Shown here piece after piece: positions 15,295 through 17,621 of a stretch of DNA of 17,621 bases; the first letter of the stretch is position 1, and each line of letters opens with the position of its first letter. The notes beneath the pieces were generated by a model. That model was not told where the DNA came from and searched no databases. It saw nothing but the letters and a program-made list of their open reading frames with translations. This DNA is from Halomonas chromatireducens (lineage in GTDB: Bacteria > Pseudomonadota > Gammaproteobacteria > Pseudomonadales > Halomonadaceae). The DNA lies in assembly GCF_001545155.1 (NCBI RefSeq), contig NZ_CP014226.1, positions 2,073,117 to 2,090,737 on the forward strand, given 5' to 3'. The position numbers and the translations under genes are program-made.

Positions 15295-17447
15295 GGAATG
15301 CCGAACAACAGCGAGTAGAGCACCGGCACGGCGATCAGCGTCAACAGCGACGCGAAGGCCAGGCCTGCCATTATCGTCACCGCCATGCTGTTGAAGAAGG
15401 CATCAGCCAGCAGCGGAAGCATGCCCAGGCTTGTGGTGCCCGCCGCCAGTGCCACGGGGCGCAGGCGGCTGATGCTGGCATCGATCAGGGCTCCCAGGCG
15501 CTCCTTGCCGGACTGGATCTGGGCATCGATCTCATCCACCAATACGATGGCATTCTTCATCAGCATGCCCGACAGGCTGAGCATGCCCAGCAGGGCCGTG
15601 AACGAGAATGGCAGCCCGGTCAGCAACAGCCCGATCACCACGCCGCAGATCGACATCGGCACCACCAGCCAGATGATCAGCGGCTGGCGCAACTTGCCGA
15701 ACAGCAGTATCGAAACCAGCAGCATCGCGACAAAGCTCAGTGGCAGCTGACGGGCCAATGATTCCTGGGCGTCGGTCGAATTCTCGTACTCACCGCCCCA
15801 GGAGAGCGAATAGCCCGGTGGCAGCGTCATGGCCTCGATGTCGCCGCGAACCGCCGACAGCGCGCCCGCCGATGTCTGCCCTTGTGCCGGCTCAGCCTGT
15901 ACCGTCAGCGTCCGCACCCGGTTGCGGCGATGTATCTGCGCCTCCTCGCTCTGGGTCTCGAAGGCATCGACCACCTGGGCAATGGGGATGAAGCGCTGTT
16001 CGGCATTGCTCCAGACCAGGCGATCGATCAGCCGCGAGACATCATGGCGTTCGCCAGCGGGCGGGCGTGCAACGATTGGGATAAGGTTGTCGCCTTCCCG
16101 ATAGGTGCCGGCACGCACCCCGGAAGAGGCGAACTCGAGGGTCTGGGCCAGTTCATCACGGCTGACCCCGGCCATTCGTGCGCGCTCCTCGTTGAAGGTG
16201 GGCACAACCACCGTCTCCTGCTCGCGCCAGTCATGACGCACGTCGACCAGAGCGGGGTTGGCGCGCATGATGCCCTCGGCTTCATCGGCCAGCCCACGCA
16301 AGACGGCAGGGTCGCTGCCGTGGAAGCGCGCCTCGACCTGCGCCCCTGCCCCGGGACCGAACTGGATACGCTCGGTTCTGACTCTCGCCGCAGGAAAAGT
16401 CGCCTGCAACTCGGCGTCGATTTCGGGGTCGAGTTCAGCGATTCGCTCAAGGCTCTCTGCCCTCACGACGAACTGGGCATAGGCAGGGTCGGGCTGCTCG
16501 GGAACATAGGTCAACATGAACCGGGTCGCCCCGCGACCGATGAACGTCGATACGGCTTCGATGCCAGGCTTGTCCAGCAGGTAGGATTCGATTTCCTCGG
16601 CATCACGCTGCGTGGCACGAATATCACTGCCCTGGGGCAGCTGATAATTGACGTAGAATATCGGCGTATTCGAGTCGGGGAAGAACGACTGCGACAGAAA
16701 GGTAAACCCCCAGATGCAGGCTGCGGTAAGTGCAACCAGGAGCGCCACGGTCAAGACGCGCAGGCGCACCGCGGCGATCAGGAAACGGGCATAAAGGCGA
16801 TAGACCAGGCCATCATAGGGATCACTCTCATCCTCGATATCGGCGCCGCGGAATAGGTAATGCCCGAACAGGGGGGTGACGGTAATGGCCAGCACCCAGC
16901 TCAGCAGCAGCGAGATCGCGATCACCGCGAACAACGAGAACAGGAATTCCCCGGTGACATCGTCGGAGAGGCCAATGCCGGAGAAGGCCAGGATACCGAT
17001 GACGGTGGCTCCCAACAGAGGGACCTGGGTTCGCCGGGCCGCCTCGCTGGCAGCCTCCTTGACGGACTTGCCACGCTGCATGTTGATCAGCATGCCTTCT
17101 GCCACGACGATGGCGTTGTCCACCAGCATGCCCATGGCGATGATCAATGCCCCCAGGGAGACCCGCTCCATTTCGATGGAGAATATCCACATGAAGAACA
17201 GCGTGCCCAAGACCGTGAGCAGCAGCGTGGCGCCGACGACCATACCGACTCGCCAACCCATGAACAGGCAGAGGACGGCAATCACGATGGTGACCGAGAT
17301 CGCCAGGTTCATCAGGAAGTCATTGATCGAATCATCGACGACATGGTGCTGTTCATAGATGGGGTGAAGCTCGACCCCAAGGGGGATGCGCCCTTCCAGC
17401 GACTCGAGGTGACGCTCGACGGCATTGCCCACTTCGACGATATTGGC
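15237..17447 (-). CDS. RND efflux pump permease subunit, HAE1-like, N-terminal third missing
   Basis: The frame gives about 736 residues of an inner-membrane proton-driven drug/metal pump subunit. From ANIVEVGNAVERHL it has a periplasmic end segment, a helix bundle (GMLVDNAIVVAEG in the TM4 region, near 17130-17090), a second periplasmic loop (QTSAGALSAV, SWGGEYENS) and the closing bundle (GMLMKNAIVLVDEID; PVLYSLLFG). TM4 shows VDN where AcrB has a paired Asp, common in some RND subfamilies. Full-length relatives have 1,020-1,050 residues, so about 290-300 are missing. Upstream of 17447 the frame no longer reads as RND; the DNA there is murF in another frame. No start can be assigned. The gene converges with and overlaps the PBP-like gene by 58 bp. 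No MFP partner is in the window. Confidence 0.88.
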   Translation of the reverse strand, partial: ANIVEVGNAVERHLESLEGRIPLGVELHPIYEQHHVVDDSINDFLMNLAISVTIVIAVLCLFMGWRVGMVVGATLLLTVLGTLFFMWIFSIEMERVSLGALIIAMGMLVDNAIVVAEGMLINMQRGKSVKEAASEAARRTQVPLLGATVIGILAFSGIGLSDDVTGEFLFSLFAVIAISLLLSWVLAITVTPLFGHYLFRGADIEDESDPYDGLVYRLYARFLIAAVRLRVLTVALLVALTAACIWGFTFLSQSFFPDSNTPIFYVNYQLPQGSDIRATQRDAEEIESYLLDKPGIEAVSTFIGRGATRFMLTYVPEQPDPAYAQFVVRAESLERIAELDPEIDAELQATFPAARVRTERIQFGPGAGAQVEARFHGSDPAVLRGLADEAEGIMRANPALVDVRHDWREQETVVVPTFNEERARMAGVSRDELAQTLEFASSGVRAGTYREGDNLIPIVARPPAGERHDVSRLIDRLVWSNAEQRFIPIAQVVDAFETQSEEAQIHRRNRVRTLTVQAEPAQGQTSAGALSAVRGDIEAMTLPPGYSLSWGGEYENSTDAQESLARQLPLSFVAMLLVSILLFGKLRQPLIIWLVVPMSICGVVIGLLLTGLPFSFTALLGMLSLSGMLMKNAIVLVDEIDAQIQSGKERLGALIDASISRLRPVALAAGTTSLGMLPLLADAFFNSMAVTIMAGLAFASLLTLIAVPVLYSLLFGIPYRRASSPDEEGETAESGA

Positions 17448-17621
17448 TGAAGCCGAAGTCCAGTATCGTCCGTGGAGCGGCAAGCCGAGACCAAAGCGGG
17501 TAGTAGCGATCATCACGGTTGAGTACCGCGATGCCCTCGTCGCCCAGACCGGCGAGAATCTCCGCCTTGGCCTGGGCGATCTGCCCCATGCCGCCGAACT
17601 CGCCCACATGGGCGCCGGTGA
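17446..17621 (-). pseudogene. murF: murF internal fragment joined to the RND gene
   Basis: In a different frame from the RND gene, the last ~176 bp read TGAHVGEFGGMGQIAQAKAE then ILAGLGDEGIAVLNRDD and end DFGFS. This matches the central part of MurF, UDP-MurNAc-tripeptide--D-Ala-D-Ala ligase (compare E. coli GPAHLEGFG, AKAKGEIFSGL, NGIAIMNADN), roughly residues 190-250. MurF similarity stops at FGFS (codon 17448-17446), exactly where RND similarity starts. The 5' part of murF lies beyond the right edge. It is either a truncated pseudogene at a rearrangement point or one side of a misassembly, since murF is normally essential and sits in the dcw cluster. Confidence 0.8.

Noticed and set aside
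15882..16856. 324-residue plus-strand frame antisense to the RND gene
   Set aside because: Composition is typical of an antisense shadow, with no motifs, while the minus strand has unmistakable RND motifs.

Overview
The window is GC-rich DNA from a gammaproteobacterium. The gene content (a two-domain ThiI with a C-terminal rhodanese, a LapA-type adhesin secretion locus, strongly acidic proteins) suggests Halomonas or a relative in the Halomonadaceae. That assignment rests on remembered similarity, not on a search.

Positions 1-9451, all on the minus strand, form one coherent type I secretion and biofilm-adhesin locus. In transcription order it holds: an outer-membrane TolC-like protein fused to an OmpA domain and a SPOR domain (9451-7217); a LapB-type ABC transporter with a degenerate C39-like domain (7107-4936); a LapC/HlyD-type membrane fusion protein (4936-3506); a LuxR-type regulator whose receiver domain has lost its phospho-acceptor (3506-2883); a small 494-residue protein with a LapA-like retention module and a type I secretion C-terminus but no adhesin repeats (2766-1282); and the first 348 residues of a second retention-module protein, probably the giant adhesin, which runs off the left edge (1044-1). 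ABC/HlyD and HlyD/regulator overlap as TGATG, so they are probably translationally coupled. Both secreted proteins have a di-alanine site of the LapG type near residue 110. This implies a c-di-GMP-controlled LapD/LapG hold-or-release system, although lapD and lapG are not in the window.

Positions 9452-9997 are a gene-free regulatory region with short direct repeats. On the plus strand follow a 93-residue acidic helical protein of unknown function (9998-10279), a terminator, thiI (10429-11907), and a 1072-residue membrane-anchored divergent class A penicillin-binding protein (12076-15294). The last one overlaps the convergent gene to its right by 58 bp.

Positions 15237-17447 (minus) encode the C-terminal ~736 residues of an RND efflux pump subunit. 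Its N-terminal third is absent: at about 17446 the sequence switches abruptly, in another frame, to an internal piece of murF that continues to the window edge. This is either a real rearrangement or an assembly chimera, and it is the main quality warning for the window.

The most unusual biology is the TolC-OmpA-SPOR fusion pore, the miniature retention-module substrate with its 9-bp tandem-repeat linker, and the pseudo-receiver regulator coupled to the transporter genes. I saw no tRNA, rRNA, CRISPR array or insertion sequence.
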